NCBI GenBank assembly: GCA_023229465.1
Contig: JALNZE010000003.1
Location: 186,001 to 250,000, forward strand
DNA from: Chitinophagaceae bacterium
Lineage (GTDB): Bacteria; Bacteroidota; Bacteroidia; Chitinophagales; Chitinophagaceae
DNA length: 64,000 bases
Direction: 5' to 3'
Of this stretch, positions 63,235-64,000 are shown piece after piece. A program made the position numbers and the translations under genes. Every line of letters begins with the position of its first letter. Position 1 is the stretch's first letter. Under the pieces are notes generated by a model, which had not been told where the DNA came from, ran no database searches, and worked only from the letters and a program-made list of their open reading frames with translations.

Positions 63235-63249
63235 TACATCAGACCGGTA

Positions 63250-64000
63250 CTATTTACTAAGCGTTATTACACCTACACTGGTTTCTTTGGGTACTATCAC
63301 TTGCACATTATTAATAGTAGTATCACGGTATCCGTTTGATGCATTGAAGAATACTGAGTAGGTACCATCTTTCAAACCCCTCAATTTAAAATATCCTTCT
63401 TTATCAGGTAATGCATAGGCTGTATCAGTGGTATTAAAAACCGTTACAACAGCATATCCTTCTTTAGGTAATATTTTCCCTTTAATACTTCCGGTATTAC
63501 TTATTGTATAGAAGTGAAAAACAGGGCGTAAGATGAAGGTATTATTTTCCTGTTTGATAGAACGGGTAATATCAAAATCGAGCCATAAACGTGTTTTACC
63601 AGGCAGGTATTCTTCACACTCCTGCCCTTTTAATTTGATCAGTATATAGTTGCGATCATGTGCGGGTTGAGAAACGGGGTAGCTAATGCTATCCTTCACC
63701 AAAGAATTGTTGGTTCCTATTTCAATTTTGATTAATCGTATGAAACCTTTGGCAATTCCGGAAGAAGCCAATAAGGTATCTGCCCCGTTACGGAATTTCA
63801 GAATATCGTAGATTCCGGGGGTAATATTCAGATTCTCCCATATAAGAGAAGAGCCATTTCTATGGTCATTCATACCCCTGTCATCCCAATCTTCATCGTC
63901 CTGATCACGTGTGTTGGAACTGGTATCAACCAATACTTTTACTGATCTGATATCGATCATCACTTTATCGAAAAGACCGGGGCCGTCTGTCAGGTACAGG
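63250..64000 (-). CDS. DUF4382 domain-containing protein (5' end beyond the window)
   Basis: Partial gene; the frame stays open to position 64000 with no start. The visible 249 codons begin LYLTDGPGLFDKVMIDIRSVKV, the DUF4382 signature (LTDAPxxYDxVxVDI in other members), followed by LNITPGIYDILKFRNG. The C-terminal 80 residues are a separate carboxypeptidase-regulatory-like beta-sandwich (GSIKGKILPKEGYAVVTVFN, DKEGYFKLRGLKDGTYSVFFNAS). These are usually cell-envelope lipoproteins; the signal would lie outside the window. Confidence 0.82.
   Translation of the reverse strand, partial: LYLTDGPGLFDKVMIDIRSVKVLVDTSSNTRDQDDEDWDDRGMNDHRNGSSLIWENLNITPGIYDILKFRNGADTLLASSGIAKGFIRLIKIEIGTNNSLVKDSISYPVSQPAHDRNYILIKLKGQECEEYLPGKTRLWLDFDITRSIKQENNTFILRPVFHFYTISNTGSIKGKILPKEGYAVVTVFNTTDTAYALPDKEGYFKLRGLKDGTYSVFFNASNGYRDTTINNVQVIVPKETSVGVITLSK

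Noticed and set aside
1..64000. CRISPR array, phage or insertion sequence
   Set aside because: No regularly spaced repeats, transposase, integrase or phage structural genes seen on either strand.

Overview
The window comes from a Bacteroidota genome, most like the Chitinophagaceae. Supporting signs are a type IX secretion plug protein, a TamL-type assembly lipoprotein, a Porin_10 barrel and a TonB-dependent receptor, the archaeal/eukaryotic-type prolyl-tRNA synthetase, promoters of the Bacteroidota form TTTG-N19-21-TAnnTTTG, low GC, and few Shine-Dalgarno sequences. No insertion sequence, phage, integron or CRISPR array was seen.

Layout. 1-8.1 kb: carbohydrate genes (sulfatase, lactonase-like SMP-30 protein, SDR, FAH-family hydrolase, GH29 fucosidase) that together resemble a sulfated-fucose/non-phosphorylative fucose pathway, interrupted by unrelated genes. 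8.3-34.7 kb: housekeeping and envelope genes: TonB receptor, rRNA methyltransferase, a dihydroceramide-desaturase-like gene, fructose-6-phosphate aldolase, SRP RNA, T9SS plug, LolE-like permease, TamL, tRNA-modifying enzymes (TruB, MiaA, TsaC, CCA-adding enzyme), ProS, DapD and two orphan response regulators. 35.2-51.1 kb: a complete minus-strand [NiFe]-hydrogenase island. 51.2-64 kb: tRNA-Leu, a LuxE-like protein, a peptidase/amidotransferase/ATP-grasp-like operon, a porin, purine nucleoside phosphorylase, a cold-shock protein, an MFS exporter, and a DUF4382 gene cut by the window edge.

The hydrogenase island is the accessory core. Two paralogous TetR regulators flank an unknown gene. They are followed by the small and large subunits, a strong terminator, a maturation protease, an unknown 112-aa protein, a TPR protein, hypA, hypB, hypF, hypC, hypD, hypE, an NHL-propeller protein, a nickel permease and two more genes. 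The small subunit lacks a Tat signal and has the CxGN motif of the high-affinity group 1h/1l lineage (atmospheric H2 scavenging). A palindrome TTAGAAA-N4-TTTCTAA is present at least twice in the structural-gene promoter and once upstream of hypA, so a shared TetR regulon is likely.

Several start sites were re-chosen from promoter position or codon type; each is explained in its entry. hypF has no ordinary start codon at the expected place. All family assignments are from reading the protein sequences; no database search was run.
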